The notes beneath the pieces are model-generated. The model saw only the letters and a list, made by a program, of their open reading frames with translations, searched no databases and was not told the origin of the DNA. DNA of 64,000 bases from positions 28,636 through 92,635 of the forward strand of contig JBMOGA010000012.1 of the NCBI GenBank assembly GCA_049318625.1, written 5' to 3'. The position numbers were made by a program, and so were the translations under genes. This stretch comes from JBMOGA01 sp049318625 (GTDB taxonomy: Bacteria; Pseudomonadota; Alphaproteobacteria; Rhizobiales; Hyphomicrobiaceae). Shown here piece by piece: positions 43,430-53,090 of the stretch; the first letter of the stretch is position 1; the number at the start of each line of letters is the position of its first letter.

Positions 43430-44074
43430 ATGCGGGATCCCGTCGATCAAGTGACGAACACGTTCTGGCCCATGGTCGTCGAGCAGACGGCGCGGGGCGA
43501 GCGGGGCTACGACCTGCCTTCGCGGCTGTTGAAGGAGCGCATCATCTTCGTGACGGGTCCGATCGAGGACCACATGGCGGCTTCGATCTGCATGCAGCTG
43601 CTGTTCCTCGAGGCGGAGAACCCGAAGAAGGAAATCTCGATGTACATCAACTCCCCGGGTGGGGTGGTGACATCGGGCATGGCGATCTACGACACCATGC
43701 AGTTCATCCGCCCGGCGGTGGCGACGCTGTGCATCGGGCAGGCGGCGTCGATGGGGTCGCTGCTGCTGTGCGCCGGCAACAAGGGGATGCGGTTCGCGCT
43801 GACCAATGCGCGCATCATGGTGCACCAGCCGTCGGGAGGTTTTTCCGGTCAGGCATCCGATATCGAGCGCCACGCCGAGGACATCATCAAGATGAAGCGG
43901 CGCCTGAACGAGGTCTACGTCAAGCATACGGGCCAGCCGTACGAGATGATCGAGCGGACGCTCGATCGCGACTACTTCATGACATCCGAGCAGGCGCGTG
44001 ATTTCGGCCTGATCGACAAGGTGCTCGAGCGGCGCGACGAGGTTGACCTCGGCGGCGACACCAAGATCGGCTGA
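43430..44074 (+). CDS. clpP: ATP-dependent Clp protease proteolytic subunit
   Basis: ClpP forms the barrel that degrades proteins fed by ClpX or ClpA. The 214 residues contain the catalytic triad: Ser107 (GQAASMGSLLL), His132 (MVHQPSGG) and Asp181 (LDRDYFM). AGGAGAGA lies about 10 bases before the ATG. A GTG 45 bases earlier is possible but less likely. A short propeptide is expected, as in other ClpPs. clpX follows after a structured 345-base gap. Confidence 0.97.
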   Translation: MRDPVDQVTNTFWPMVVEQTARGERGYDLPSRLLKERIIFVTGPIEDHMAASICMQLLFLEAENPKKEISMYINSPGGVVTSGMAIYDTMQFIRPAVATLCIGQAASMGSLLLCAGNKGMRFALTNARIMVHQPSGGFSGQASDIERHAEDIIKMKRRLNEVYVKHTGQPYEMIERTLDRDYFMTSEQARDFGLIDKVLERRDEVDLGGDTKIG

Positions 44075-44419
44075 AGCCCAGGAGGAATAGGCCCGAGGCC
44101 TATTCCCCGACCACCAAGATGAGTATACAAGACGGGGAAACCGGTCTTGGTTACGACAGATTTTTGTCGAGGCTTGTCGCTGGTGGTGGTGCGGAATCAG
44201 CGATTAGAGACCCCGTAACCAGTGGGGTGCTAATCTCCCCGGGGGTGTGGCATTCGTGTACATTCCCTGCGGGGGCTGGTGATAGGTCCGCGGCCATCCT
44301 TGATCGGTCTGCCAGAAGCATGCTCAGATCGCGAGTGCTTCGCGACGCTGACCAAGGCGGGCTCGCCGATCTGGTGGTAGTTTTGGTGCGTGTCGCCGAC
44401 ACGGGAAGGAAGAGGAACG
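44075..44419 (+). other. clpP-clpX intergenic region with strong secondary structure
   Basis: These 345 bases hold no convincing gene. Directly after the clpP stop is a perfect 10-bp hairpin with a 3-base loop (44084-44106, GGAATAGGCC-CGA-GGCCTATTCC) and no T-run. At 44202-44235 a second, bulged hairpin forms from GATTAG...ACCCC and GGGGT...CTAATC. The rest is moderately AT-richer than its surroundings, and AGGAAGAGGA gives clpX a strong ribosome site at the end. The hairpins could protect the clpP transcript end or regulate clpX. Confidence 0.6.
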
Positions 44420-45673
<1,254 letters not shown>

Positions 45674-45730
45674 GCCATCGTGCCGATCGGTGCTGGCGCG
45701 CAAAGGGGATCCCGGGTCCCGCTCGGCTTC

Positions 45731-45759
45731 CTTGAATGGGGGCCTCGGGGCTCCCACAT
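45731..45759 (+). promoter_or_regulatory. Possible heat-shock (sigma32) promoter for lon
   Basis: CTTGAA (45731-45736) followed after 17 bases by CCACAT (45754-45759) resembles the sigma32 pattern CTTGAAA...CCCCATNT, with the -35 exact and the -10 matching at 5 of 6 core positions. It lies about 200 bases upstream of the lon ATG. Heat induction of lon is known in other proteobacteria. Confidence 0.4.
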
Positions 45760-45966
45760 GCAATAGCTCGGCCAACGAGCTTGGGGAGGGTTCGGCGCTG
45801 CGGCACTGGCGCCGCGTCGATCCGCTCATGAACCCGGCGGCCGGAATGAAGACGCAGTGCGTGCTCCCATGGCTCCATCGCGTGAGCGTGAGGCGGGGAG
45901 GTCGGTGCGGATAATTGGCGGGGGCCGCCGTTCGTTCGGCGCGCCAACGGGAAAGCGAGAGATCCC

Positions 45967-48387
45967 ATGAGCGATGAAAAGCAGAGCCGGGAAAAAGGTA
46001 GCGCGAAGGAGCTGTATCCGGTCCTTCCGCTGCGCGATATCGTAGTCTTCCCCTACATGATCGTGCCGCTGTTCGTCGGGCGCGAGAAATCGATCAACGC
46101 CCTCGAAGAGGTGACGCGTTCGGACAAGCACATCCTGCTTGCCGCGCAGAAGAACGCCGGCGATGACGATCCGGCCACCGACGCGATCTATCAGATGGGC
46201 ACGCTGGCCTCCGTGCTGCAGCTGTTGAAGCTGCCGGACGGCACCGTAAAGGTGCTGGTCGAGGGCACGGCGCGCGCGCGCATCCAGCGCTACGTCGACA
46301 ATCCGGATTTCTTCGAAGCCGAGGTCGAGCGTGTCGCCGAGAGCGTCGGCACCAAGTCCGAGATCGAGGCGCTGGCCCGCTCGGCGGTGTCGCAATTCGA
46401 GAGCTATGTGAAGCTCAACAAGAAGATCTCGCCGGAGGTGCTCAGCACCGTCGCGCAGATCGAGGACTATTCGAAGCTCGCCGACACCATCGCCTCGCAT
46501 CTCGCGATCAAGATCTCCGACAAGCAGGAGATTCTCGAGGTGACGACGATCTCGGATCGGCTCGAGCGCGTCTACACGCTGATGGAGAGCGAAATCTCCG
46601 TGCTGCAGGTCGAGAAGAAGATCCGCAGCCGGGTCAAGCGCCAGATGGAGAAGACCCAGCGCGAGTACTATCTCAACGAGCAGATGAAGGCGATCCAGAA
46701 GGAGCTCGGCGATTCCGACGAGCGCGACGACATCGCCGAGTTCGAGGAGAAGGTCGAGAACACGAAGCTGTCGAAGGAGGCCCGCGACAAGGCCCAGGCC
46801 GAGCTGAAGAAGCTGCGGCAGATGAGCCCGATGTCGGCCGAGGCGACGGTCGTGCGCAACTACCTCGACTGGCTGCTGTCGATCCCGTGGGGCGTCAAGG
46901 GCAAGGTCAAGAAGGCCTTGGCCGAGGCGCAGGAGGTTCTCGACAAGGAGCACTACGGTCTCGACAAGGTCAAAGAGCGCATCGTCGAGTATCTCGCGGT
47001 GCAGAACCGGACCAACAAGCTCAAGGGGCCGATCCTGTGCCTCGTCGGACCTCCGGGCGTCGGTAAGACATCGCTCGGCAAGTCGATCGCCAACGCGACC
47101 GGCCGCGAATTCGTGCGCATGTCGCTCGGCGGCGTTCGCGACGAGGCGGAGATCCGCGGCCACCGGCGGACCTACATCGGGTCGATGCCCGGCAAGGTGA
47201 TCCAGTCGATGCGCAAGGCGAAGCGGACCAACCCGCTGTTCCTGCTCGACGAGATCGACAAGATGGGCTCGGACTTCCGTGGTGATCCGGCAGCGGCGTT
47301 GCTCGAAGTGCTCGATCCCGAGCAGAACTCGACGTTCAACGATCACTACCTGGAGGTCGACTACGACCTCTCGAACGTGATGTTCGTGACGACCGCCAAC
47401 ACGCTGAACATCCCGCCTGCCCTGATGGATCGTATGGAGATCATCCGCATCGCCGGGTATACGGAGGATGAGAAAGCCGAGATCGCCAAACGCCACCTCA
47501 TTCTCGAGCAGCAGACGGCGCATGGTCTCGAGGCCGGCGAGTGGTCGATCGACGACGAAGCGATCAAGGAGCTGATCCGGCGCTACACCCGCGAGGCGGG
47601 CGTGCGCAGCCTCGAGCGTGAGATCGCCAAGCTCGCCCGCAAGGCGGTGAAGGAGATCCTGGCGACGGGCGTCAAGTCGGTGGCGGTCAATGCGGGCAAC
47701 GTCGAGAAGTATCTGGGCGTGCCGAAGTACCGCTATGGCGAGGCCGAGCTCGAGGATCAGATCGGGGTCGTGACTGGGCTGGCCTGGACCGAAGTCGGCG
47801 GCGAGATCCTCACGATCGAAGGCGTGATGATGCCGGGCAAGGGCAAGATGTCCGTGACCGGCAACCTGCGCGACGTCATGAAGGAGAGCATCCAGGCGGC
47901 GAACGCCTACGTGCGGTCCCGCTCGGTCGATTTCGGCATCGGGCCCTCGATGTTCGAGAAGAAGGACATCCATGTCCACGTGCCAGAGGGCGCCACGCCG
48001 AAAGACGGGCCGTCGGCCGGCGTCGCGATGGTCACGGCGATCATCTCGGTGCTGACGGGTATCGCCGTCCGCAAGGACGTGGCGATGACCGGCGAGATCA
48101 CCTTGCGCGGCCGGGTGCTTCCCATCGGTGGCCTCAAAGAGAAGCTGCTGGCGGCGCTGCGGGCCGGGATCAAGAAAGTTCTTATCCCGGAGGAAAACGC
48201 GAAGGATCTGGCCGAGATCCCCGACGAGGTGAAGAACAAGCTCGAGATCGTGCCGGTGGCGCGGATGGACGATGTGCTGCGTGCGGCACTGGTCCGGGTG
48301 CCAGAGGCGATCTCTTGGGACTCGGAAGACGCGGCCGTGGCTGCGCCGGCCGCGCCGGCGACGGCGCGTCCACCGGTTGCTCACTGA
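45967..48387 (+). CDS. lon: ATP-dependent protease Lon
   Basis: Lon degrades misfolded and regulatory proteins in the cytoplasm. The 806 residues contain the N-terminal LAN domain (YPVLPLRDIVVFPYMIVPLFVGRE), a coiled coil, an AAA+ module with Walker A GPPGVGKT (361-368) and a C-terminal peptidase domain. The catalytic Ser is in PKDGPSAGVAM (Ser683) and the Lys in GGLKEK. A 293-base gap separates it from clpX. It ends at a rho-independent terminator. Confidence 0.98.
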   Translation: MSDEKQSREKGSAKELYPVLPLRDIVVFPYMIVPLFVGREKSINALEEVTRSDKHILLAAQKNAGDDDPATDAIYQMGTLASVLQLLKLPDGTVKVLVEGTARARIQRYVDNPDFFEAEVERVAESVGTKSEIEALARSAVSQFESYVKLNKKISPEVLSTVAQIEDYSKLADTIASHLAIKISDKQEILEVTTISDRLERVYTLMESEISVLQVEKKIRSRVKRQMEKTQREYYLNEQMKAIQKELGDSDERDDIAEFEEKVENTKLSKEARDKAQAELKKLRQMSPMSAEATVVRNYLDWLLSIPWGVKGKVKKALAEAQEVLDKEHYGLDKVKERIVEYLAVQNRTNKLKGPILCLVGPPGVGKTSLGKSIANATGREFVRMSLGGVRDEAEIRGHRRTYIGSMPGKVIQSMRKAKRTNPLFLLDEIDKMGSDFRGDPAAALLEVLDPEQNSTFNDHYLEVDYDLSNVMFVTTANTLNIPPALMDRMEIIRIAGYTEDEKAEIAKRHLILEQQTAHGLEAGEWSIDDEAIKELIRRYTREAGVRSLEREIAKLARKAVKEILATGVKSVAVNAGNVEKYLGVPKYRYGEAELEDQIGVVTGLAWTEVGGEILTIEGVMMPGKGKMSVTGNLRDVMKESIQAANAYVRSRSVDFGIGPSMFEKKDIHVHVPEGATPKDGPSAGVAMVTAIISVLTGIAVRKDVAMTGEITLRGRVLPIGGLKEKLLAALRAGIKKVLIPEENAKDLAEIPDEVKNKLEIVPVARMDDVLRAALVRVPEAISWDSEDAAVAAPAAPATARPPVAH

Positions 48388-48418
48388 CCGTCGTCATCGC
48401 GCGCAAGTCGAGACCAAC

Positions 48419-48448
48419 AAGCCCGCCCCTCCTCGGGGGCGGGCTTTT
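48419..48448 (+). terminator. Rho-independent terminator after lon
   Basis: GCCCGCCCC and GGGGCGGGC form a 9-bp GC stem, extended by AA/TT, with a 6-base loop. TTTT follows at 48445-48448. It lies 32 bases after the lon stop. Confidence 0.9.
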
Positions 48449-48512
48449 GTGTGTGGGGCAGGTGTCCCGGCGGCCGCAAAGGCGTGTAGGACTGCGACGA
48501 AGACGTCAAACC

Positions 48513-48542
48513 CCCCAAATTCCCCATGTTTTGGGGCTTTTT
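48513..48542 (+). terminator. Second weaker hairpin with T-run
   Basis: CCCCAAA (48513-48519) pairs with TTTGGGG (48530-48536) around a 10-base loop, followed by CTTTTT. An alternative fold uses CCCCA/TGGGG. It may back up the lon terminator or be part of the hupB upstream region. Confidence 0.45.
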
Positions 48543-48687
48543 GCGGTGCATTTCCGCTTGACGGTTGGGATTGAAAGTCGTTGTTTGCCGCTCTGTTGCT
48601 CTCAGCAGCATGCTTCCCGCAAGAGGGACCGTGGACAGCCGATGGCTGACGGACCCGGTTTAGAATCAGTTTGGGGACGAAGAAAAA

Positions 48688-48960
48688 ATGAGCAAGAAAG
48701 ATCTGATTGACGCCGTGGCCGAGCAGGCCGACATCACCAAAGAGAAGGCTGGCGTCGCCGTCGATGCGATGATCGACTATATCCAGTCGTCGATGAAGAA
48801 GGGCGAGGAAGTCCGTATTCCGCCGCTCGGTACGTTCAAGGTCGCGAAGCGCAATGCGCGCACGGGCCGCAATCCGTCGACCGGCGCCGAGATCAAGATC
48901 CCGGCTGCCAAGGTGCCGAAGTTCCAGCCGTCGAAGACGCTGAAGGACGCGCTCAACTGA
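48688..48960 (+). CDS. hupB: DNA-binding protein HU
   Basis: HU is a small nucleoid protein that bends DNA. The 90-residue protein has the HU layout: two N-terminal helices (KKDLIDAVAEQADITKEKAGVAVDAMIDYIQ), a beta region and the DNA-binding arm with RNPSTGAEIKIPAAKVPKF. It is transcribed from its own region after the lon terminator. A purine-rich site (GAAGAAAAA) precedes the ATG, and it ends at a strong terminator. Confidence 0.97.
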   Translation: MSKKDLIDAVAEQADITKEKAGVAVDAMIDYIQSSMKKGEEVRIPPLGTFKVAKRNARTGRNPSTGAEIKIPAAKVPKFQPSKTLKDALN

Positions 48961-48986
48961 GCAGGTCGTCACGGTCGATTTTGGAG

Positions 48987-49009
48987 CGGCGCCCGTTCGG
49001 GCGCCGTTT
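48987..49009 (+). terminator. Rho-independent terminator after hupB
   Basis: CGGCGCCC and GGGCGCCG form a perfect 8-bp stem around GTTC, followed by TTTCTCGTTT. It lies 26 bases after the hupB stop. Confidence 0.9.
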
Positions 49010-49049
49010 CTCGTTTCGGGTGTGATGAGCGACGCGGCGCGACTTGCGC

Positions 49050-49628
49050 CTATCCGCGCGTCACCTTGCAGGTTGATCCCGTCTGCCGGATGTTGAGGAT
49101 TTCCATCTTGCCGCCCAAAGCTCCAGTGTCTTTGACCAGACCGCCGCCGACCTCGCGCGCGAACGGCGCATCCACTTTGCAGGTCAGTCCACCGGGAGTC
49201 TTGGTGAACTCGATCTTGAAGAGGTTTCCACCTGATTCCAAAGTCCGCAACCTGACGAGGCTGCTGCCCTGGAGCAACCAGACCAAGTCGCCGCTTCCAT
49301 CCGAGGCTTTCTTGGGGACGCCGATCTCTCCGTTATGCGATCGGTGGAGCTGGCCGCTCTTGGTCCCACGCGGGGTCTCCGCCGTCACAAATCTCGTCGT
49401 ATCGGATGTGATCGCAGAACCTGGGCCGACCTTGATCTGCGACCGCATCTCGACGCGGCCCGGAGCTTCGCGGTCGGCCCTGCGGAAATTGCCAGCGTAG
49501 AATATGCTGGCGTTCACCGTGATGCCTTGCAGGTCGGCGAGCGCGATGTCAGCGGCCCGCAGCGATGGACTCGCCAGGAGTGCGATCGATATCGTCAGAG
49601 CGGAAACTGTGAGCCGCGCGAACTGCAT
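49050..49628 (-). CDS. Exported protein downstream of caspase gene, function unknown
   Basis: A 192-residue predicted periplasmic protein with a clear signal peptide (MQFARLTVSALTISIALLASPSLRA, cleavage before ADIALAD). The mature part is beta-rich with no motif I recognise. Two Cys (GGLTCKVD and GSTCKVTRG) near the C-terminus could form a disulfide. AAGGAAAAAG precedes the ATG. It lies 31 bases after the stop that the caspase gene would have without its frameshift, so the two probably form an operon. Confidence 0.75.
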   Translation of the reverse strand: MQFARLTVSALTISIALLASPSLRAADIALADLQGITVNASIFYAGNFRRADREAPGRVEMRSQIKVGPGSAITSDTTRFVTAETPRGTKSGQLHRSHNGEIGVPKKASDGSGDLVWLLQGSSLVRLRTLESGGNLFKIEFTKTPGGLTCKVDAPFAREVGGGLVKDTGALGGKMEILNIRQTGSTCKVTRG

Positions 49629-50974
49629 CTGGCTTTTTCCTTGGTCGGTTGGTTCGAGTTTATTGGCAGTAGGTGCGGCCGTTGAAGGAGAAGCAGTTGC
49701 TGCCGCTGGACTTGGTCCGCGGGGGGGGGCGTCTGGGGCTGTGGGCTGCCGGCTTTGGTGGCCGCGGCCTCACGATCGGCGAGGGCCTTGTCAGCGGCGG
49801 TTTTGGCGTCTTGTGCGGCCTTGCGCGCGGCCTCCCGCTCCTGCTCGGCCTTGGCGAGCGCCTCGCGGGCCTTGCGCGCCTCCTCCTTCGTGCGCTTCAA
49901 CTCTTCGGATTGCTTGGCAAGGGCGGCCTGCCGTTCGCTCTCGCGCACGGCGGCCTCAGCTTCGAGGCGGGCGGCTTCGGCCTTGCGCAGTTCCTCGCGT
50001 TGGCGTGACTGCTCGGTCAGAGCCTTCTCGGCCGCGCGCGTGCGGTCCTGCAACTCGATGAGCCGGCGGGCCACGACGGCAAACTCACCGTTCGGGTACT
50101 TGTCGAGATAGGTGAGGAGGGCGGCCGGGTCGCTGCTGTCCTTGACGGCGGCCCAGGCGGCAGCCTCGGCCGCGCGCTCGGGGTCGGGGGTCTCGACCTT
50201 GAGGCCGCCGAAATAGACGGCGGGCAGTGTCGGGAACGACAGCCAGGGGTCCTGATTGATCTCCTGCTTCACGCGGAGTTGCACATTGCGGAACATGGTC
50301 ACGGATTCGACGCCGGGTTTCGCGATCTCGGCGGCGAGCGCCCGGGCATAGGGTCCCCCCTTTGCGCCGACATCGGATGCCGTCTGTCCGGGGGCTGTCG
50401 AATAGGCGACCATGACCCCCGCCGTGTTCGCGAACGGGACGAACCCCTTCTCGGTGCCCAGTGCTTTCTTTCCAGCGCGCGTCAGGCGCAGTTCGTCACG
50501 GCAGGCGTCGAACACCACGTAGTGTGTCGCGTCGGGGCTTTGGGCGCGCAGCCGGTTGATGATTTCCCGCAGATCGATGGAGTTGGTCCAGAGGTCCGCG
50601 TCGTCGGCGCTTTGGACATCGACCGGGATCAGATAGTTGATCTGCGTCTCGGGATCGACGGCGCCGTGTCCGGAGTAGTAGAGAAACCCGAGGGCGCCGG
50701 GACCAACGCGTCGCACCAACTGGATGTGGCGGCGCAGCGCGGTCTCGAGCTCGCGATAGCCGGCGTCGCGGACCTCGGTCACCGCAAAGCCGACCTTCTT
50801 CAGCTCGGCGCCGATCAGGGCGATGTCGTGGTGCGGGTTCTTCAGCTTGCCGACACGCTCCTGGTAGCCCTGGTTGCCGATCAGCAAGGCAAAGCGGTTG
50901 TCGGTCTGACCATGCGCTGCGGTCGCGAGGCAGAGCATGAGGGCGAGGAGCCACGTCGTGTGAAGCCGTCTCAC
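49595..50974 (-). CDS. Exported caspase-family protease, apparently frameshifted near its end
   Basis: As read, the protein has 459 residues. A signal peptide (MRRLHTTWLLALMLCLATAAHG) is followed by a caspase p20-like domain with the catalytic dyad His103 (LYYSGHGAVD) and Cys158 (VVFDACRDEL). A helical region and a long Glu/Ala/Arg coiled coil (about 305-415) come next. After QTPPP the frame runs into low-quality sequence and overlaps the next gene. Dropping one G from the G9 run at 49721-49729 gives ...SGSNCFSFNGRTYCQ and a stop at 49660, which removes the overlap. The start is GTG at 50974 with AGAGGAG upstream. Caspase relatives of this layout may act in stress or cell-death pathways; targets are unknown. 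Confidence 0.85.
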   Translation of the reverse strand: MRRLHTTWLLALMLCLATAAHGQTDNRFALLIGNQGYQERVGKLKNPHHDIALIGAELKKVGFAVTEVRDAGYRELETALRRHIQLVRRVGPGALGFLYYSGHGAVDPETQINYLIPVDVQSADDADLWTNSIDLREIINRLRAQSPDATHYVVFDACRDELRLTRAGKKALGTEKGFVPFANTAGVMVAYSTAPGQTASDVGAKGGPYARALAAEIAKPGVESVTMFRNVQLRVKQEINQDPWLSFPTLPAVYFGGLKVETPDPERAAEAAAWAAVKDSSDPAALLTYLDKYPNGEFAVVARRLIELQDRTRAAEKALTEQSRQREELRKAEAARLEAEAAVRESERQAALAKQSEELKRTKEEARKAREALAKAEQEREAARKAAQDAKTAADKALADREAAATKAGSPQPQTPPPADQVQRQQLLLLQRPHLLPINSNQPTKEKARCSSRGSQFPL

Positions 50975-51038
50975 GGGATGCTCCTCTCGGTTTTACCGCC
51001 GGTTGCAGCATTGGAAGCTGTCACGGGGGTTGGGGACT

Positions 51039-51467
51039 TCATTGGCAATAGCTGCGGCCGTTGTACGTAAAGCAATTGGCTTGCCCGGTGGCCGTGGGGG
51101 CGCCGGCCCCCCGGGCGCTATCGGGCCGTCCGGCCGCGGGTCTGGCAATGGGCATCCACGCGAACGGTGCGGATCCGGTGCCCGCGCGCTTGGTTCTGGT
51201 CAGGACGAATGCTTCGCCGGTGCAGGTGTTGAGCAGGAGCGGCGCATGGGGCAGGACGTCGGCTTGGCCGGGCAACATCTGGAAGCAGGCGGCTGCCGCT
51301 GGCTCGGCGCTGGCCGGGTCGGCGATCAACAGGGCCGTGGCGGCGGTGACCACGAATGCCCAAGCGGCAGTCGTGGTCCCAGCGCGGCACTCAACCGGGC
51401 CCGGTCTCCGCACATGGATGCAACCGGAGCGATGCGGCGCGGACCTCATCATCAAGAGTTGGCGCAT
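51039..51467 (-). CDS. Small secreted/membrane protein ending in CFTYNGRSYCQ
   Basis: A 142-residue protein. After about 30 polar residues comes a hydrophobic signal (TTTAAWAFVVTAATALLIADPASA), then a short region with two Cys (ACFQMLPG, LNTCTGEAF) and a Pro/Ala linker. The C-terminus CFTYNGRSYCQ matches the frame-corrected end of the caspase protein. The true start may lie later than the ATG at 51467, for example at the GTG at 51413. It is 64 bases upstream of the caspase gene on the same strand. Function is unknown. Confidence 0.65.
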   Translation of the reverse strand: MRQLLMMRSAPHRSGCIHVRRPGPVECRAGTTTAAWAFVVTAATALLIADPASAEPAAAACFQMLPGQADVLPHAPLLLNTCTGEAFVLTRTKRAGTGSAPFAWMPIARPAAGRPDSARGAGAPTATGQANCFTYNGRSYCQ

Positions 51468-51559
51468 GATCGCCCCCGGCCCTGTGACGCAGGTGACGTT
51501 ACACCAAGGCTACGGGAGGTTCCAGAAGCCTGCGGTGGGCGGCCCTGCAGACCCGGGGG

Positions 51560-51634
51560 TGGTGGGCGGTGAGGGGATCGAACCCCCGGCCGTCCCGGTG
51601 TAAACGGGATGCTCTACCGCTGAGCTAACCGCCC
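51560..51634 (-). tRNA. tRNA-Val (anticodon TAC)
   Basis: A 75-base tRNA on the minus strand. The acceptor stem GGGCGGT pairs with ACCGCCC, followed by A and an encoded CCA. The anticodon loop TTTACAC carries TAC, reading GTA valine codons. The T arm GGGGGTTCGATCCCC is canonical. Confidence 0.96.
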
Positions 51635-51649
51635 GACCTCGGAGGCGCG

Positions 51650-51678
51650 AACCTAGGGACTCGCCGCCATGGTGTAAA
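51650..51678 (-). promoter_or_regulatory. Promoter for tRNA-Val
   Basis: Read on the minus strand, TTTACA (51678-51673) and TAGGTT (51655-51650) are exactly 17 bases apart. Transcription would start about 9 bases before the mature tRNA 5' end. The -35 matches consensus at 5 of 6 positions; the -10 is weaker. Confidence 0.5.
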
Positions 51679-51830
51679 GCGGGTGCGCGCGTTCGCGAGG
51701 GGCGCAACCCCGAGGGGGAACGTGGGCGTCGGGACGGCAGTGTCGTCCGGCTGTGGCGGGCCGGCCTGGGTTCAAAAGGAGCCGGCCGGGTGCTGGCGCG
51801 GGCTAGGGTCGCGGGGTCCGATTGTTGTTC

Positions 51831-51859
51831 TTGACGACGCTCATCCTGTGGCCTAGAAG
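51831..51859 (+). promoter_or_regulatory. Promoter for tRNA-Asp
   Basis: TTGACG (51831-51836) and TAGAAG (51854-51859) are separated by exactly 17 bases, with 5 of 6 and 4 of 6 consensus matches. The start point would fall about 25 bases before the tRNA. Confidence 0.6.
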
Positions 51860-51890
51860 CTCGTCCTCGCTGCGGTTCGCCGCAGACGTT

Positions 51891-51967
<77 letters not shown>

Positions 51968-52058
51968 CTTCTTTCCATGAACTGCCCACCTCTGTCTCCA
52001 CCGTTCCTGGCGCGTCTCGGCTGGCGCACGGCACGCTGAATTGTGTCGTTAAGACGGA

Positions 52059-52087
52059 TTGCGCGCGGCCGACGACTGCCGTATGAG
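52059..52087 (+). promoter_or_regulatory. Tentative promoter for the nuo operon
   Basis: TTGCGC (52059-52064) and TATGAG (52082-52087) have a 17-base spacer but only moderate consensus matches. It would start transcription about 40 bases before the nuoA ATG. Read-through from tRNA-Asp is the alternative. Confidence 0.3.
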
Positions 52088-52133
52088 CCGACGGACCGCG
52101 ATCATGCGCGGCTGTCGGCTGCGGGGACGACTC

Positions 52134-52499
52134 ATGAGCCCACTTCTGATGCAATACCTGCCGATCGTCGTGTTCATCGGCGTCGGCCTTGTGATCGCCG
52201 CCGCGCTGATGGTGGCGCCGTTCCTGGTGGCCTATCGCAATCCGGATCCGGAAAAGGTTTCGGCGTACGAGTGCGGGTTCAACGCGTTCGATGATGCCCG
52301 CATGAAGTTCGACGTCCGGTTCTACCTGGTCTGCATTCTGTTCATCATCTTCGATCTCGAGATCGCGTTCCTGTTCCCGTGGGCCGTCGCCTTCAAAGAG
52401 GTCGGCGTGTTCGGGTTCTGGTCGATGATGATCTTTCTCGGCGTGCTCACCATCGGCTTCATCTACGAGTGGAAGAAGGGAGCGCTGGAATGGGATTGA
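52134..52499 (+). CDS. nuoA: NADH-quinone oxidoreductase subunit A
   Basis: A small membrane subunit of complex I next to the quinone channel. The 121 residues contain three helices and the conserved loop KVSAYECGFNAFDDARMKFDVRFYLVCILFIIFDLEIAFLFPW. The ATG at 52134 is chosen because the protein then begins with the first helix. It overlaps nuoB by 10 bases, so the two are translationally coupled. Confidence 0.97.
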   Translation: MSPLLMQYLPIVVFIGVGLVIAAALMVAPFLVAYRNPDPEKVSAYECGFNAFDDARMKFDVRFYLVCILFIIFDLEIAFLFPWAVAFKEVGVFGFWSMMIFLGVLTIGFIYEWKKGALEWD

Positions 52500-53062
52500 T
52501 CCTTCCGCCGGGGCCCATGTTCGACCGGCCGGGCGAGGGCGCCGCGGGCGGCACGCTGGCGCGGCCCAACGATCCGTTCTTCACCGAAGTGTCCAACGAA
52601 CTCGCCGACAAGGGGTTCCTGGTCACTACGACGGACGACCTCATCAACTGGGCGCGCACCGGCTCGCTGATGTGGATGACGTTCGGCCTCGCGTGCTGCG
52701 CCGTCGAGATGATGCAGATGTCTATGCCGCGCTACGACGCCGAGCGTTTCGGCTTCGCCCCGCGCGCCTCGCCACGCCAGTCGGACGTGATGATCGTCGC
52801 CGGCACGCTGACCAACAAAATGGCGCCGGCCCTGCGCAAGGTCTACGATCAGATGCCGGAGCCGCGCTACGTGATCTCGATGGGATCGTGTGCCAACGGC
52901 GGTGGCTACTACCACTATTCGTATGCCGTCGTGCGTGGTTGCGACCGCATCGTGCCGGTCGACGTCTACGTGCCGGGCTGCCCGCCGACGGCCGAAGCGT
53001 TGCTGTACGGCGTGCTGCTGCTGCAGAAGAAAATTCGTCGGACCGGGACGATCGAGCGCTGA
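52490..53062 (+). CDS. nuoB: NADH-quinone oxidoreductase subunit B
   Basis: Carries the terminal iron-sulfur cluster N2 that reduces quinone. The 190 residues include MWMTFGLACCAVEMM (two adjacent Cys), MGSCANGGGYY and VPGCPPTAEALLYG, giving the four N2 ligands. The start lies inside the end of nuoA with TGGAA overlapping the ATG. Confidence 0.97.
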   Translation: MGLILPPGPMFDRPGEGAAGGTLARPNDPFFTEVSNELADKGFLVTTTDDLINWARTGSLMWMTFGLACCAVEMMQMSMPRYDAERFGFAPRASPRQSDVMIVAGTLTNKMAPALRKVYDQMPEPRYVISMGSCANGGGYYHYSYAVVRGCDRIVPVDVYVPGCPPTAEALLYGVLLLQKKIRRTGTIER

Positions 53063-53090
53063 GCGCCCGCGGCATCTCGTGAGGTTACAG

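Noticed and set aside
45826..48384. 852-codon open frame on the minus strand across lon
   Set aside because: Antisense shadow of lon; Arg/Leu/His-rich, with no ribosome site or domain.
51653..51890. Third tRNA or small gene between tRNA-Val and tRNA-Asp
   Set aside because: No cloverleaf or credible frame; only the two divergent promoters are supported.
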